In this document: positions 1-11,920 of the stretch, piece after piece
How the letters are laid out: every line of letters begins with the position of its first letter
Position numbering within the stretch: the stretch's first letter is position 1
NCBI GenBank assembly: GCA_018398815.1
Contig: CM031622.1
Span: 24,850,827 to 24,914,826 of the forward strand
Reading direction: 5' to 3'
Length of the DNA: 64,000 nucleotides
Source: Conus ventricosus
Lineage: Eukaryota; Mollusca; Gastropoda; Neogastropoda; Conidae
Notes under the pieces: generated by a model
What the model saw: the letters and a program-made list of their open reading frames with translations, nothing else
Databases searched by the model: none
Told to the model about the DNA's origin: nothing
Made by a program: the position numbers and the translations under genes

Positions 1-212
1 TTCGTGTTCAGCCCTCGTCACACTGGCCTCGTTCATTTTCAGTTCAGTTTGTCACGGGAGGAAGACCCTGTTGTATGTAGGTCTAGGCACGTACCGTGAG
101 GAAAGCAGTTGTTATGCCGAAATACTGGTTAAAGATCAATACACTTGTTAGGTGTCGTTTGAATTTTTTTTCAATCTTTGAACGGTTGTCAATCTCTCTC
201 TATATATGTAAA

Positions 213-250
<38 letters not shown>

Positions 251-698
251 ACTTAAAGACGCAAAAACAAGCTACAATATATCTGGAAAATCATAAAAAG
301 AGGCATCACCATACAGCAATGTTTCAAAAAGGTGCAACCTATGTTTAACTGAAAAATGGTTAATACTATGCAAACCACACTTAGCAACTTTAAACACCAA
401 AACAGAAATAGTAAACAACTGCAGGCATAAATGGAAATCGTTGTTAGTGAATACACCCAAAACAAAAACTGAAAGCCCCCCAAAAACACGTGCAGCCAAC
501 CCGCACGTGCAAACAACCGCAAACGGGAGCCCACACGCTATATAACATCGGCGGTGGGCAAACCAAAAACCATCCTGATGACAGCGCAACGTGCTCGAAA
601 CAATTTGTAGATTACTTCTTTTAAAACCTTATTTTAACAAATGTTGCTCCCAAGGGGTTTGAGCACTCTAAAATCGTTTTGGGTATTTTAATCACATT

Positions 699-700
<2 letters not shown>
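1..700. other. Unassigned sequence with a short (TG)n(TA)n tract
   Basis: No gene or known element was recognised here. A (TG)13 run followed by (TA)5 lies at 213-248. The rest is unique-looking AT-rich DNA with no convincing coding frame on either strand. Confidence 0.5.
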
Positions 701-760
<60 letters not shown>

Positions 761-900
761 AATATTATATATATATATTATATACATAGAGAGAGACAGA
801 CAGACAGACAGGTAGATAGATGATTGATAGATAGATAGACAGAGAGATAGATAGGTAGGTAAATAGACAGACAGACAGACAGACAGATAGACAGACCGAG
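701..900. repeat. Compound microsatellite (CT)n-(AT)n-(GACA/GATA)n
   Basis: A pure CT run (about 701-755) passes into an AT-rich stretch to about 785 and then into mixed GACA/GATA tetranucleotides to about 900. The minus-strand frame through this is only repeat translation (Arg-Glu, Ser-Val-Tyr-Leu) and is not a gene. Confidence 0.9.
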
Positions 901-1021
901 AGACAGGCCCATATACGTTCAGTGTCTTTCGACATCGTCCGTCAGTCTTGCGACACGGGTCACTGGACCGTGATCCACAGTCACACTGTCCTAGCAGACA
1001 AGGCGAGGTAGACAGCCAGGC

Positions 1022-1052
1022 GAGCATACTACATTACTAATGTAGTATGCTC
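1022..1052. other. Perfect 31-bp palindrome
   Basis: The two 15-base arms (1022-1036 and 1038-1052) are exact reverse complements around the single base at 1037. Each arm starts GAGCATACTACA when read inwards. No element end or coding context was identified around it. Confidence 0.9.
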
Positions 1053-1365
1053 TGGCCAGGTGGAGGTGCTCAACTGCAGTATCTGGGGAAAACAAAAAGT
1101 TTGGTATGGTGCAGCATACGGTGCCAAAAGGTGTGTTTCCAGGCTAGCTATCAAGAAGAGCTGGGAACCGATTCGCATATCCAAACCGGTTTTTAACCGG
1201 TTTTCTGGTTAGTACCGATTCTAGACAGGTATTTTCGCATGAGTAGAGGCCACAATTTCTTCTAATGCCTACACACGCCCATTTGTTTGGATGCACCCCA
1301 TCTCCAACACACAGTATTTCGGCAACTTCACTTTTCAGTTCAAGAGAGAGAGAGGTTGTGTGTTG

Positions 1366-1450
1366 TGTGTGCGTGTGTGGTGTGTGTGTGTGTGTGTGTG
1401 TGTGTGTCCGCGCGTGCGCGCGCGCATGCGTACGCCGTGTGTGTGTTTTC
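1366..1450. repeat. (TG)n microsatellite with CG-alternating core
   Basis: GT repeats run from about 1366 to 1407, then alternate purine-pyrimidine sequence with CGCGTGCGCG steps, then more TG. The alternating pattern is the kind that favours Z-DNA. There is no coding support. Confidence 0.85.
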
Positions 1451-1696
1451 ACGAGGAGAGTAATCAAAGTCTACACACAATGTAATCTTCTCGAATTGAT
1501 GACTTTGAAGTAAAAGATTGTATGCATTATCATCTGCTAATTTTACATCATAAGGAGAAACCAAATCCACATAAACAATGAATCTGCGAGGAACCTAACT
1601 TGGTTAGACAGTTCATAAATCCCCAACCCTCTCCCTGTCACCGCACCTTCTCATTCACATGGAAATCAAACAGCTTTTTCTTTGTGTGGAAAGCAA

Positions 1697-1851
<155 letters not shown>

Positions 1852-1898
1852 CATGCGCGCCCAGGCGCGCGTGCGCGCGCACACACACACACACATGA

Positions 1899-2408
1899 GC
1901 CGGAATAGCTCAGTTGGTAGAGCGCCGGACTCATAATCTTGGTGATCCTGGGGTTGCGGGTTCGAACCTCCGCCGGGCCGTTTCGGTACAGGGGGATTTT
2001 TCCCTCGGAGTTAACATTGGTTCTGACTCCATTTCCCATACAGTCCTTCGAATGAGACTATAAACCGAGGTTCCGTGTGTGAACGCACGTATAACATCTT
2101 GCATACACGTAAAAGAGTAGGCCAGTTTGGCCGTTGGTATGGATGACACGTTTAAACATAGCATGCACCCTGCGTGAGAAATGGAAAGAATGAAGGAAGT
2201 AAGGAAAATGAGTGAACGATATTGAACGATACTGACTGGATGACACGGGAAACGACTGAATGAAGCGCCAGCTGGCAGCTCTTCAGTCGGCACTACCCAG
2301 GTAGGCACCCCGTTGTGTAAACGAGTGTTGATTGTAAAGCGCTTAGAGCTTGGCCTCTAACCGAGAATAGGCGCTATATAAATATTCATTATTATTATTA
2401 TTATTAAC
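1899..2408 (+). mobile_element. tRNA-derived SINE, near full length
   Basis: The head begins GCCGGAATAGCTCAGTTGG, a good pol III A box, and contains GGTTCGAACC, a B box. The anticodon-like loop reads CTCATAA, as in tRNA-Met. The body includes a GGCCGTTGGTATGGATGACACG segment shared with the SINEs near 11446 and 49062. The 3' end has the GTAAAGCGCTTAGAGCTTGG and GCGCTATATAAATATTC tail typical of mollusc SINEs and ends in (ATT)n. It is not a working tRNA, because the acceptor and anticodon stems do not pair and the unit is about 500 bp long. Confidence 0.85.
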
Positions 2409-2423
2409 ACACACACACACACA

Positions 2424-2463
<40 letters not shown>

Positions 2464-2489
2464 TTGTTTATGGTGGGCACTCTTCCCAT

Positions 2490-2550
<61 letters not shown>

Positions 2551-2577
2551 CTCTTCTCTCCTCCCCCCCCCCCCCCC
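2407..2577. repeat. (CA)n, (CT)n and poly(C) tracts
   Basis: CA repeats occupy 2407-2460, CT repeats about 2491-2545, and a run of about 15 C lies near 2563-2577. The CA run starts directly after the (ATT)n tail of the preceding SINE. Confidence 0.9.
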
Positions 2578-2642
2578 TTCACCCCTCCGTGTCCTTCCTC
2601 AACCCTTCTCTATTCCAATGAATAAGAGGCGCATAATTCTTG

Positions 2643-2811
2643 TGTGATGGTGTGGAGGGGTAAGGGGTGTGCAGGTGAAGACAGGCAGATGGTGATAGGC
2701 ACAGGAACCAAGGGACAGCAGCCAGTCAAGAAGACACAGAGACAAAGTGGAGTTTCTCTCTTCTTTATTTCTCTCCCATGGCAAGGAGCTCAAACCAGGA
2801 ACACTGCCTGG

Positions 2812-2862
<51 letters not shown>

Positions 2863-2978
2863 ACTCAGCGCACTGAGCACTCTCTAACCAACACTCTTAG
2901 GCAACACAGTGGGCAAACACTGCTCAGCAACACTCTCGGGGCAACACTGCCGGGGAACACTCTTAGCACCCGGCTACA
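2643..2978 (-). mobile_element. LTR (short form), 3' LTR of a retrotransposon
   Basis: On the minus strand the LTR starts TGTAGCCGGG at 2978 and ends CACCATCACA at 2643, giving TG...CA ends. It carries an AATAAA signal (TTTATT on the plus strand near 2766), followed by CTCC-rich and TCTTCTTGACTGG sequence. A polypurine tract (TAGGGGGGGA on the minus strand, about 2979-2990) abuts its 5' end, which marks it as a 3' LTR. About 190 bp of internal sequence follows (2979 to about 3170) and matches 59485-59653. A CT microsatellite (2814-2860) sits inside. It is a much shorter version of the LTRs at 39542 and 59654. Confidence 0.8.
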
Positions 2979-3170
2979 TCCCCCCCCTACTCTGTTACAA
3001 CCAGCGTCCTCGCTGGCACAAAATGACATGAAAATAACAAGAGTTATCGAGTAGGGATACAACAAATGAATCAATGAAAAAAATGAAGCTTCAGCTATCC
3101 AAGTCCTGCCAGGCTTACTCCTAAAACAAGACCTTTACATCAAAGTACCAGAACATTAAAGTATCCTTTA
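2979..3170 (-). mobile_element. 3' internal fragment of the LTR retrotransposon
   Basis: The reverse complement matches the segment directly upstream of the LTR at 59654, including AGCGAGGACGCTGGTTGTAA and the TTGATTCATTTGTTGTAT motif. It is non-coding and ends at a purine-rich A/G tract (3170-3230). Confidence 0.7.
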
Positions 3171-4275
3171 AAAGAAAAAAAGAAAAAAAAAAAAGGAAAG
3201 AAAGAAAAAAGGGAAAAAAGGAAACCGGTTTGAGGCAATTCAACCGGTTTTTGGAGCCGTCAAACAAGTAAATGGTTGTTCTCGGTACATGTCGGTTTCA
3301 CTGGGCATTTTTTCTTTCAAGCGTCCTGTGCTGGTCTTTGACGAAGCGGAAACTCACTCCGAGTAGACCTGCGTATGTAGGCTGGCGACAGAGAAATGGC
3401 AGGGGCCGACAGATAATTGTGTAAACTCCGGGATATAACATGTCTGTTTTTAGTCTAATATCACCATTGTTGTGAACAGACGTTAAATTAAATCAATCAA
3501 ATCAAACATGTCTGTGACTTAGACTCATGTCTTCCCTGTGCCCCCCCCCCCCCCCCCCCCCCAGTCTCCCTGCCCCCTTCCTCCCTAAATACTTTAAATG
3601 GGAAGATTCTCATGAAGTTCTTAGCACTAGTTCCCAGCCACACAAATGAAAGAGTGGCAGGGATTTTAGCAGCAGCAGCAACAGCACAGAAGAAACAGAA
3701 GAAGAAGAAGAAGAGAAACAGAAGAAGAAGAAGCCTTTGTTTGTGACTGAACAAAGAAGCACAAGCAAAAGTCTAACCTTTGATAAAGAGGGGGAAAACA
3801 AACAAACACTACGTAACGAACCATTAATTTTTTTTGGTCTTACATAGACATACATTGTAGGTTGCACAATCATTTTCAATAACATCATGGACGCCTAGGT
3901 CCAAGACTATAAAACCTGTGATAGTGCAATGACATTGTACAGAATTTACATAAAACAGAATGTGTAGTCCCTGTCACAAACCATTCGCCACCAAGTTTCA
4001 AAATACTACTGACTCAGTTTATATGCTCTCTCTCTCTCTCTCGTTTCTTTTCCTTCTGTCTTTCCACATTGAAATATAAACCTTTGTTACAAATATCATT
4101 GATCTAATATTCTTTCTGCTTACTTTGTTATGTAGAACTATATATATATATTTGTTGTATGTTATCCTAAATAAACATTTTCTTTAAAGGACAGACACAC
4201 AGATAATGACATGACGAATTCACCATTGAGTTTCTGTTGAGTTACAACATTCAGTTTGCAATATTATGCTTTTAC
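3171..4275. other. Unassigned, with simple repeats and a SINE-like tail
   Basis: The stretch holds an A/G-rich tract (3170-3230) and a retroposon-like 3' tail ending in GAACAGACGTTAAATTAAATC plus AATCAA repeats (about 3440-3515). It also has a poly(C) run (3541-3562), CAG/AAG trinucleotides (3668-3735) and short CT repeats (4027-4042). No gene was recognised. Confidence 0.45.
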
Positions 4276-4279
4276 CGTG

Positions 4280-4307
4280 ACTGTGTGTGTGTGTGTGTGT
4301 GTGTGTG

Positions 4308-4362
<55 letters not shown>

Positions 4363-4586
4363 CGCGCGCGTGTATGTGTGTGCGTGCGTGCGTGCGTGCG
4401 TGTGTGTGTATGTGTACGCATGTGTGTGTTTTAGTGTTTGGGCGTTGGTGCGGGCGAGTTTGTGTCTTTACGTATTGTTTTTATAATTTATGTAATGTTT
4501 TATGTCTTATGGATTTAATGTTTATTTCATGTGTGTATGCGCGCGCGTATGTGTGTGTGTGTGTGTGTGTGGGGGGGGGGGGGGGT
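4280..4586. repeat. (TG)n microsatellites with CG-alternating core and poly(G)
   Basis: TG runs (4280-4354) lead into (CG)n (4355-4370), then TGCG and TG repeats to about 4430. A second TG run (4550-4570) ends in about 15 G. Confidence 0.9.
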
Positions 4587-4736
4587 GTTGATGTATATAC
4601 AAATACATATACTAACACAGCATTTTATGTAACGATTTATAATGTCTCTTTGCAATGTCTTATGTACTTGTGAAATGATGTGGAGCAGAAAAAAAATTTC
4701 TGGACAATAAAGTTGATTTGAATTGAATTGAATTGA
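4587..4736 (+). mobile_element. Probable 3' end of a retroposon with AATAAA and (TTGAA)n tail
   Basis: The motif GGACAATAAAGTTGATTTG followed by three TTGAA repeats (4702-4736) looks like a polyadenylation signal plus a short tandem tail of a non-LTR element. The family is not identified and no coding part is visible. Confidence 0.4.
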
Positions 4737-4990
4737 ATCCATAGGACTCGGCCTTGCACACAAGACCTGTCACATGAGGGCCGCTGTCAACACAAAAGCA
4801 CAAAGTAGAATGCCACTTGGGAGATCTCAGACCCCCACAACATCCTGTTCCCGCACCACGGAGCCTCACCGACACATGATGCTACTGCACCTTTCCAGCA
4901 GATCCTTCAGGTTTGTTGGAGTTCTCACAGACCGGATCTGAGAGCCGTTCTTGGATCCTGCAGGAATCACGGCACCGCCATTTATTATAT
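4737..4990. other. Unassigned unique-looking sequence
   Basis: Balanced-composition DNA with no long frame, splice structure or element end that could be recognised. Confidence 0.4.
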
Positions 4991-5129
<139 letters not shown>

Positions 5130-5390
5130 TCATTCCATCTTTCTATCAAGTTTTTCTCAGGATCGATCAGTAGATTGTGTGCACTTTGATAATCAGGTGA
5201 ACAGATCGATCGATGCACAAACAAACGTGGAGCAAAACCTGTCTGTAAAACTTCTGCGGGGTGATTCACATTACTGTACACAACTGACATACAAGATTTT
5301 TCAAAAAATGTCCGGTGTGTTTTTAGAAGGTGTGTTCTGAAGGGTTATGTGAATGAGTTTCTAATCTATCTATTTTGTTCATTAATGAGT

Positions 5391-5470
5391 AGTGAGATGA
5401 CTTCAACGCGGTGACAGCCCTGCCCTTTGCAGTCGGCTGGGTTATAAGCAACATTCCCTATCCTTCCAAC
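5391..5470 (+). mobile_element. Severely 5'-truncated I-type LINE 3' end (about 80 bp)
   Basis: The segment GGTGACAGCCCTG...GTCGGCTGGGTTATAAGCAACATT matches the reverse complement of the 3' terminal sequence of the I-type LINEs ending at 12216 and 34875. Only the last part of the 3'UTR is present, as expected after early termination of reverse transcription. Confidence 0.7.
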
Positions 5471-5797
5471 TGACATACAACACAGAACTCCGGTATCGGC
5501 AAGCTCATGGGGGCAGTCATTGGATGGACGTAGTGGCGCCATCTGGAGGGGCATGCCCACTCAAGCTGGCTCTGCAGCTAACACTTCCTGTTGTCAGTAG
5601 GGGAACTTACTATGTGGTGTTCATGCATGTTGAATCAAACAGGCGCCAGTTTCAATCAGGAGGTGTAACTGTGTGCGGACTAGTCCATATACGCCACACC
5701 CACATTCGTTAAGTTTTGATACCACACTGCGCATGAGTTGAAGCTGATGGATAAATGAATGAATGACTGAGATGAAAGAATTTAAGAAGAGGGTTTC

Positions 5798-8700
5798 TTC
5801 TTCTTCTTCTTCTTCCTAAAATACTGGTTCACTCAAAAACGAGTAGGTCACCAGCGCGCATGTTAAAAAGTAGAATAAAATAACATAAAAACAGTGCGAC
5901 TCAGACTGTTGGCCCCTGGAGCAAACTTGACAACAAGGGGTCGCACTCGATATTCAATAAAATATCTGGGAAGTAAAAAATAGAAAACGTCAATATGCAG
6001 ATCTCAAAACTGTCGAATCAACCTGTTTTTTGAATGAGATTGCACCTGTGGCAATCTTGATGGCACCGGCAGTGAGTTCACAGCCGTACAGAACTGGGAT
6101 AAAAAGAATGTAAGTGGCTGTCAATATTTGATGCAGGTATGGTATAACATTGACCGCCACTCCTGGTGCTACTTTTATTCATTACTAGTTGTTCCATTGG
6201 AATATCAATTACTTTAGCTCTGCCTTTGAAAAAGGTGTTAAGTTTAATAAAAGCTCTTCTCTCTTCTAAGGGTTTCCATTCTAATTTCCTCATGTTCTTC
6301 CTGGTATTCCCCTTTTCTCTGATGTGGTTCCCTGTTACGAACCGTGCTGCTCTCTTCTGAATCTTTTCAAGGTTATCAATGTCCTTTAGATGGTAAGGAT
6401 CCCAAATGAGAAACCATATTCCAGTACTGGTCTAACCAGTGTTTTGTAGCAGTCGTCTTTAACCTTTTGGGGGCAGTCATTGATATTCCTGTTAAGAAAG
6501 CTAAGATGTTATTTGCTTTCTTACATACTAAATTGTAATGTTCTTTCATTTGAGACGACTATCTATAATCACGCCTAAATATTTTGCAGCATTAGTTTCT
6601 TTAAGAATAGTATTATGGATAGAATAATCTGATCTAATTGGTGAGCGTTTGTTACATATACGCAACACTTGGCACTTTTGGGGATGAAATTCCATTTTCA
6701 AGTTCTTTCCCACTCTTGTAAAGCGTTTAGATCTTCTTGTAGAATGCGTGTATCATTCTTGCTTCTGATTGTTCTATATACTAAACTGTCATCTGCAAAA
6801 AGCCTTATAGTAGTTCCAGGAGAGAGATTTCTACTTATGTCATTTGTATAAATTAAGAAAAACAAGGGCCCCAGAACAGTTCCATGTGGTACACCTGACA
6901 AGACTGGTTTACAATGGGATGACGACCCTTCCACAACAACTTTCTGCGTTCTCCCAACGAGGAATGATCTGGCCCATTTTAGCAAAGAACGCCAATGCCA
7001 ATGTGTTCTAATTTAAGCAGCAGGCCCTCATGGTCAACCTTATCAAAGGCTTTAGAAAAATTTAATAAAATTGCATCTTTTTGCTGTCTGTTGTTAAGAC
7101 AGTTACTAAAATCATTGAGAGTTGTTATAAGTTGAGTCTCACAACTCCTTCGCTGTCTAAAACCATGCTGGGCGTTATTTAAGAAGTCATATTTGTCAAG
7201 ATGGTCCATTATGCTACTATATATTATGTGTTCAAGTAGTTTAGCTGATATGGATGTAAGAGATACAGGTCTATAGTTCTCTGCTTTTGTTTTGTCACCC
7301 TTTTAAACAAGGGAACAATGCTCGCATCTCGCCACCATCAGGTATTACTCCCTGGTCAGTGAAGCTTGGTAAAGTAATTGGTATACCTCACTCAATTCAT
7401 TGGCACATAATTTTAAGAGCTTGCCAGGAACGCCATCGGGACCATGTAGCTTTGTTTTCATTGATATTGGTCAGTAACTTAAATACCCCTGCTTTGTTTA
7501 CTTTGATGTTTAGCAATTCAGGGAGTTTATCATCATCCTTTAGTCTAACGTTAATTAAAGGTTTGGGATTTAAGAAAACTGAACAAAACTGCTTGTTTAA
7601 TAAGTTTGCTTTCCCTTCAGGGTCCTGTATTAGGTTATTCTGGTTGTTTCTCAGGTCTGGAAATTTCCCAATGTTGTCCTGTCTCTTACTCCTTATGTAA
7701 GACCATAATTTCTTGTTTTGATGATCACCTTCCGAAATCATCGAATTAACATAATTGGAGTGAGCAAGTCTACATTCTCTCTGACACCTTCTCTTAATCT
7801 GTTTATACCCAACCCGTAATCTTTCTGAATTAGGATGTAGTTTCAATTTCTTAAAGAAAAGATGTTTCCTTCTCAACAAACGTTTAGTTTTTGTAGTAAT
7901 CCATGGCTGGTGGCTCTTGCTTGAAGTTATTTTAGTAGGTATGTTGTCATCCATAATAAATTCCAAGTTAGTTTTTATACACTTCCAAAGGTCACTGACA
8001 TTTTCTTTAACACTATGGGACCTCAAAAAAAGACGACTGAAATCATGAGTATCCCTGCGCAATTTGGGTAAATCTGCTTGGTTCCAGAGTCTGATGGTAC
8101 GTTTAGGAGGTTTTCTTCGAAAGGGTTGAAAGTTGCTCTCTAAGAGAACTATGTCATGATCACCCAGGCCTGCAATTAATTCCTGATTGCCTAAAGCGCC
8201 TGGACAATTGGTAAAAAATAAATCCAGGAATGCTTACACGAGTGGTGATTCAACTAATTGTACTAATCCAAGGTCTTTGGTGGCATCAAAAAACTGATTA
8301 TTAATATTTTTACTGTATTGATTACCAAGTATGGCATCTTCACCCCAATCAATATCTGGTAAGTTAAAATCTCCACCAATCCATAATATTGCCTTCCTAT
8401 TGGCCAAAACAATGTTAGAAATGTCTCTGCAGATAGACGAACATACATTTTCATCTGAGTCTGGAGGTCTGTAAACTGATCCAACAATGACAGGTCTCTT
8501 ATTCTTAAAATTAATCCTACAAAATAAACTTTCACTATTTTGCCTTGATATAAAAACTCACTGGCTAAGTTCTTCCTAATGGCAATCAAGACTCCCCACC
8601 TCTTTTTCCAAGTCTGTCCTTTCTTTTAAATATCAAAATCCTCCATTAGAAGTTCACTGCTGGATGTTCCAGTTTCTAGCCAAGTTTCTGTTCCAATTAC

Positions 8701-9145
8701 AACATCAATGTTTTTTTCGGTGACTAAATTACTGAGTTCTTCCTTTTTCTTGATAAGAGATTGAAAATTTATGACTATGCATTTAAGTTTATCTTTTTCT
8801 CTTTAAAGATTTGGGGTTCAGTTGCACTTTATGATTTGGGATTTTATCAGTTTTAGAATCAGGGGTGGATGCAAACTTAGGACAGAATTTCAGTTTTCTT
8901 TTGGGGATCGGTCTGGTGAGATAGGGTCAAAACGGTTGCTTTCTGAGCTGCAGTCTTCAATAGAATCTTCAAAAAGTCTCGAACTAAAATTTGGAAGCCC
9001 GCAGGTAAAACAAGTCCATGATATATCACTATTGCATAATGCTTCATAAACTGCTGAATTCATTAACATACATTTAGTGTGATACCATGAATTGCAGACG
9101 TCACAGGCAACTGCTTTATGTTTCCATGTGACTCAAACTCCGCAC
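5798..9145 (-). mobile_element. CR1-like non-LTR retrotransposon inserted in unit 1
   Basis: Units 2 and 3 lack this segment: their GAGGGTCTCATGG corresponds to GAGGGTTTC [insert] GTTTCATGG here. That gives a 3.35-kb insert with a probable GTTTC target duplication (5793-5797 and 9146-9150). The element reads right to left, with endonuclease near 8790-8230, reverse transcriptase near 7400-6700, then 3'UTR and a (GAA)n tail (5798-5815 on the minus strand). Its final 3'UTR bases recur as a separate tiny insertion at 40367-40430. Confidence 0.9.
6698..8790 (-). pseudogene. CR1-like LINE ORF2 (endonuclease plus reverse transcriptase), frameshifted
   Basis: The product would nick target DNA and copy its own RNA at the nick. 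The minus strand shows an AP-endonuclease domain, with an N-terminal INFQSLIKKKEELSNL, the TETWLETG motif near 8690, then VYRPPDS and GGDFNLPDIDWG near 8340-8480. A basic linker follows (221 codons open at 7397-8062). The reverse transcriptase has QHGFRQRRSCETQL, FSKAFDKVDH, SGVPHGTVLGPLFFLIY and the catalytic FADD near 6790. The domains lie in different frames: breaks occur between endonuclease and linker, near 7400, and near 6985. No ORF1 is visible, so the copy is probably 5'-truncated. It is inactive. Confidence 0.85.
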
Positions 9146-9229
9146 GTTTCATGGTTTACGACTTAGCGGACGTCTGACCTATGCATTAGCCCAACGCGCT
9201 GGTCAGACTAGTAACTACCTAACATTTGC

Positions 9230-9690
9230 TGAGCTATCACCGTCATTGTATATGTGTGTGGTGAGTGTACACGTGTGCGTGTATGTGTGTGTATGTGTGT
9301 GTGGGCACAGGCACATGCGTGTGTGTGTGCCCGTGTATGTGGCGTGAGTGCATGCGCTTGTGTGTATGTATGTGTGTGCGTGTAGTTGTGTGCATGTGCG
9401 AGTGGGTGCATGTGTGTGTGTGTGTGTGCATGCACATGCATGTCTGCTTGCATGTGTGTATATGCAGATGTGCATGTGTATGCATGTGTGATATGTGGGC
9501 TTGTGTAAGCATGCTCCTGCATGCACGCATCTGTATGTGTACATATATGTGAATGTACGTGTGCCTATGTATATGGGTGTATCTGCATGTGCGTGTTGAA
9601 TGCACATGTGCGTGTGTGTATGCTTATAAATGCAACGTGTGTGTGTGTGCATGTATGCATGTGCATGGTGGGCGTGTACTGCCACTTAAG
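9230..9690. repeat. Degenerate TG/ATGTG-rich minisatellite, unit 1 copy
   Basis: About 450 bp of irregular TGTGTGCATG repeats lies between conserved flanks (AGCGGACG...GACCTATGCATTAGCC and CTGCCACTTAAGTGGCACAAAC). The same block occurs at 46970-47390 and 62936-63350. All frames through it are repeat translations. Confidence 0.85.
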
Positions 9691-10147
9691 TGGCACAAAC
9701 AAGAAAGCATCATCACAAAAGCTTAATTTTTACATCAATTCAAGACTGATCAGGCCTTGTGATCTTGAACAATGTAACAAAAAAGGCACAGAACTGATGA
9801 TAAGGATTTAGATGATGATTACTCTATTACATAAGTTATCTTTACAGGAGAAGTGTTACTGGTCTTTAGAACACTTGAGAAAGACTGCAGGTCCAGACTG
9901 CATTGTCTGTGAATTATTGCAGAACACTGGCATCATGCAGTGGACTTTTTTTTTAATGTGAAATTGTGTTATACTTCCATATGGGAACGTTTCCGGAAAA
10001 CTGTTTGCTTTTGTTAAACAAAGCGTTAAAAACTTTAGAATTACACAGGAAGGTCCATTTCTCTCACAGTGTTTGGATCAAACTTTTCAGTTCTGTTGTC
10101 AATGGCAGGCTGTCAGAATAGATGGAAGAAAATCTTATTACGAGCAG

Positions 10148-10211
<64 letters not shown>

Positions 10212-10640
10212 CACTGTGTGTGTGCGTGTGTGTGTGCGCGCACGCGCACACGCTCTCTTTAAGGATTCTAATAGGCGATATGTTTGCATTCATGGCACTT
10301 GTACTAGAACAATTTTCATACAGCTGCAAGCTATACAGTTTACATAGACATGACTCAACTAACAAAAATCTGCTTAAGCCAATTTTATTGAAAAATGGAA
10401 TTAAGAGGCAAGTCATAGCACAAGTGTATGAAAGACTCGATGAAATTATAAAGTGGAGGGCAAGATGTGGTGTTAAATTTACAAGATACATTACATGTCC
10501 AGCAGGAGTGAGACAGAAGATGCATGCAATCAGCCTCCATAATGCAGTTGCCAGCATCGCAGGCTGGAGTCCTATCAGCGCCAGTCATTGGTGGCATTTC
10601 CCAGTCTCTGCCGCCTCCTAACCAGAACTGAATTCACCGT
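9691..10640. repeat. Conserved non-coding block of the segmental repeat
   Basis: The block matches 47390-48340 and 63350-64000. It holds a (TG)n run at 10150-10256. No gene, splice site pattern or element end was recognised; length differences between copies break every frame. Confidence 0.6.
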
Positions 10641-11445
10641 GACATCGAATGTGACGACTGGATCCACGCTGATGAACTGCACACACTTACTGGACACGTG
10701 TTTGTAACCACTGCTCAACTAGCCTGACCAACACGGCAGGTGTCTACACCTCTCAGCATTCCGGATGATGGAATGGAGGTAGTGTAGAACACAGCCCTGG
10801 CCGTACTGTAGTCTCAGATCAGAATGGATTTCTATAGCATCATCTGCATAAGCCTCATACCTACCGATCGTCAGAAAAAGTCCCAAACCACCTCTGCCCT
10901 TTTACGCCCTGCTCTCATAGTGGCCTTTCAAAAAGTATTCAAGTTTCTTCGGCACAGCCATGTCTATGGCGAGTTTATGTCAAGACTGTCGGCGTTGTCA
11001 CGCTCATGGGGAGTGCTGTTGGAGGGAGGTAGTGGCCCCCTCTGTTGCGGCATGCTCACTCACTCCCGGTAATTACCGTCCTCAACAAAGCGCTTAGATG
11101 TGGTACTGGATCACAATAGGCACGACTGACCACCACTTAAAAGATTCAGCAGCAATGCAGTCTCCTCAGGTGGGTTGTCATGAAGGTCCATTGCTGATTA
11201 TTCATACAGGTGGGTCTGCGACTGCACAGACGTGGTAGTGGCGGTGTATGGAGTGGCTGGAATGATTGCTGAGGTAATAATGTGACTGGACAGCAGTGAA
11301 GGAGGCAGAAAGAATAAGCCAGTATACATATCAAATAAAAGAATGGTGATCTAAGAAAAGAATGGTGATCTAAAATACCAAGCATGCTCAAAACAAAGCA
11401 TGTGCGGGAAAGGGGACTGTCATTTTTAAAGGGGATAAAACCGGG
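10641..11445. other. Non-coding part of unit 1
   Basis: It matches 48340-49060, with near identity from 11100. A degenerate version of the unit start (the GGAGGTAGTGGC / GGCATGCTCAC region) lies at 10955-11060. No coding function was seen. Confidence 0.5.
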
Positions 11446-11860
11446 GGGCTGGAATAGCTCTGTGGTAGAGTGACAGACTTATTATCCTGGTGATCCTGGG
11501 GTTGTGGTTCGTTTCTGTGCTAGGCCTTTTCCAATATAGGGGATTTTTCCTGGGAGTTACTGGTTCCGACTCCATTTTCCATACTGTCCTTCAATGAGAC
11601 TATGAACTGAGGGTTACATGTGTGAACGCACGCTAACATCTTCACACAACGTAAAATAACATTCAAGAACTTTCAAAAGAGAAGTCCGTTTGGCCGTTGG
11701 TATGGATGACACGCTACAACAGCAAAGCACCTCTCCAAAGTTGGGTGTGGCTGCCTTATTGGCAAGATATAATGGTTCATACACACAAAACTCAACTCCC
11801 CATACTGGGTAGACGGGTTAATTCCTTGCATATGATCTATACAGGGAGGTGTCCGCCTGC
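11446..11860 (+). mobile_element. tRNA-derived SINE, unit 1 copy
   Basis: GGCTGGAATAGCTCTGTGG (A box region) and a decayed B box (GTTGTGGTTCGTTTC) are followed by the same body as the SINE at 1899, including GGCCGTTGGTATGGATGACACG. The central GTGTGGCTGCCTTATTGGCA domain is also found at 56935. The paralogue is at 49062. The 3' end is not clearly defined. Confidence 0.75.
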
Positions 11861-11865
11861 ATAAC

Positions 11866-11871
11866 GGGGGG

Positions 11872-11904
<33 letters not shown>

Positions 11905-11920
11905 GAGGGGGGCGGGCTGG
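11866..11920. repeat. Poly(G) tract
   Basis: More than 25 nearly consecutive G residues, then GAGAGGGGGG. The unit 2 copy (near 49486) has only about 10 G, so the tract is length-unstable or poorly sequenced. Confidence 0.85.

Noticed and set aside
1899..1972. Functional tRNA-Met gene
   Set aside because: The A and B boxes are good but the stems do not pair, and the sequence continues into a 500-bp SINE with a characteristic tail.
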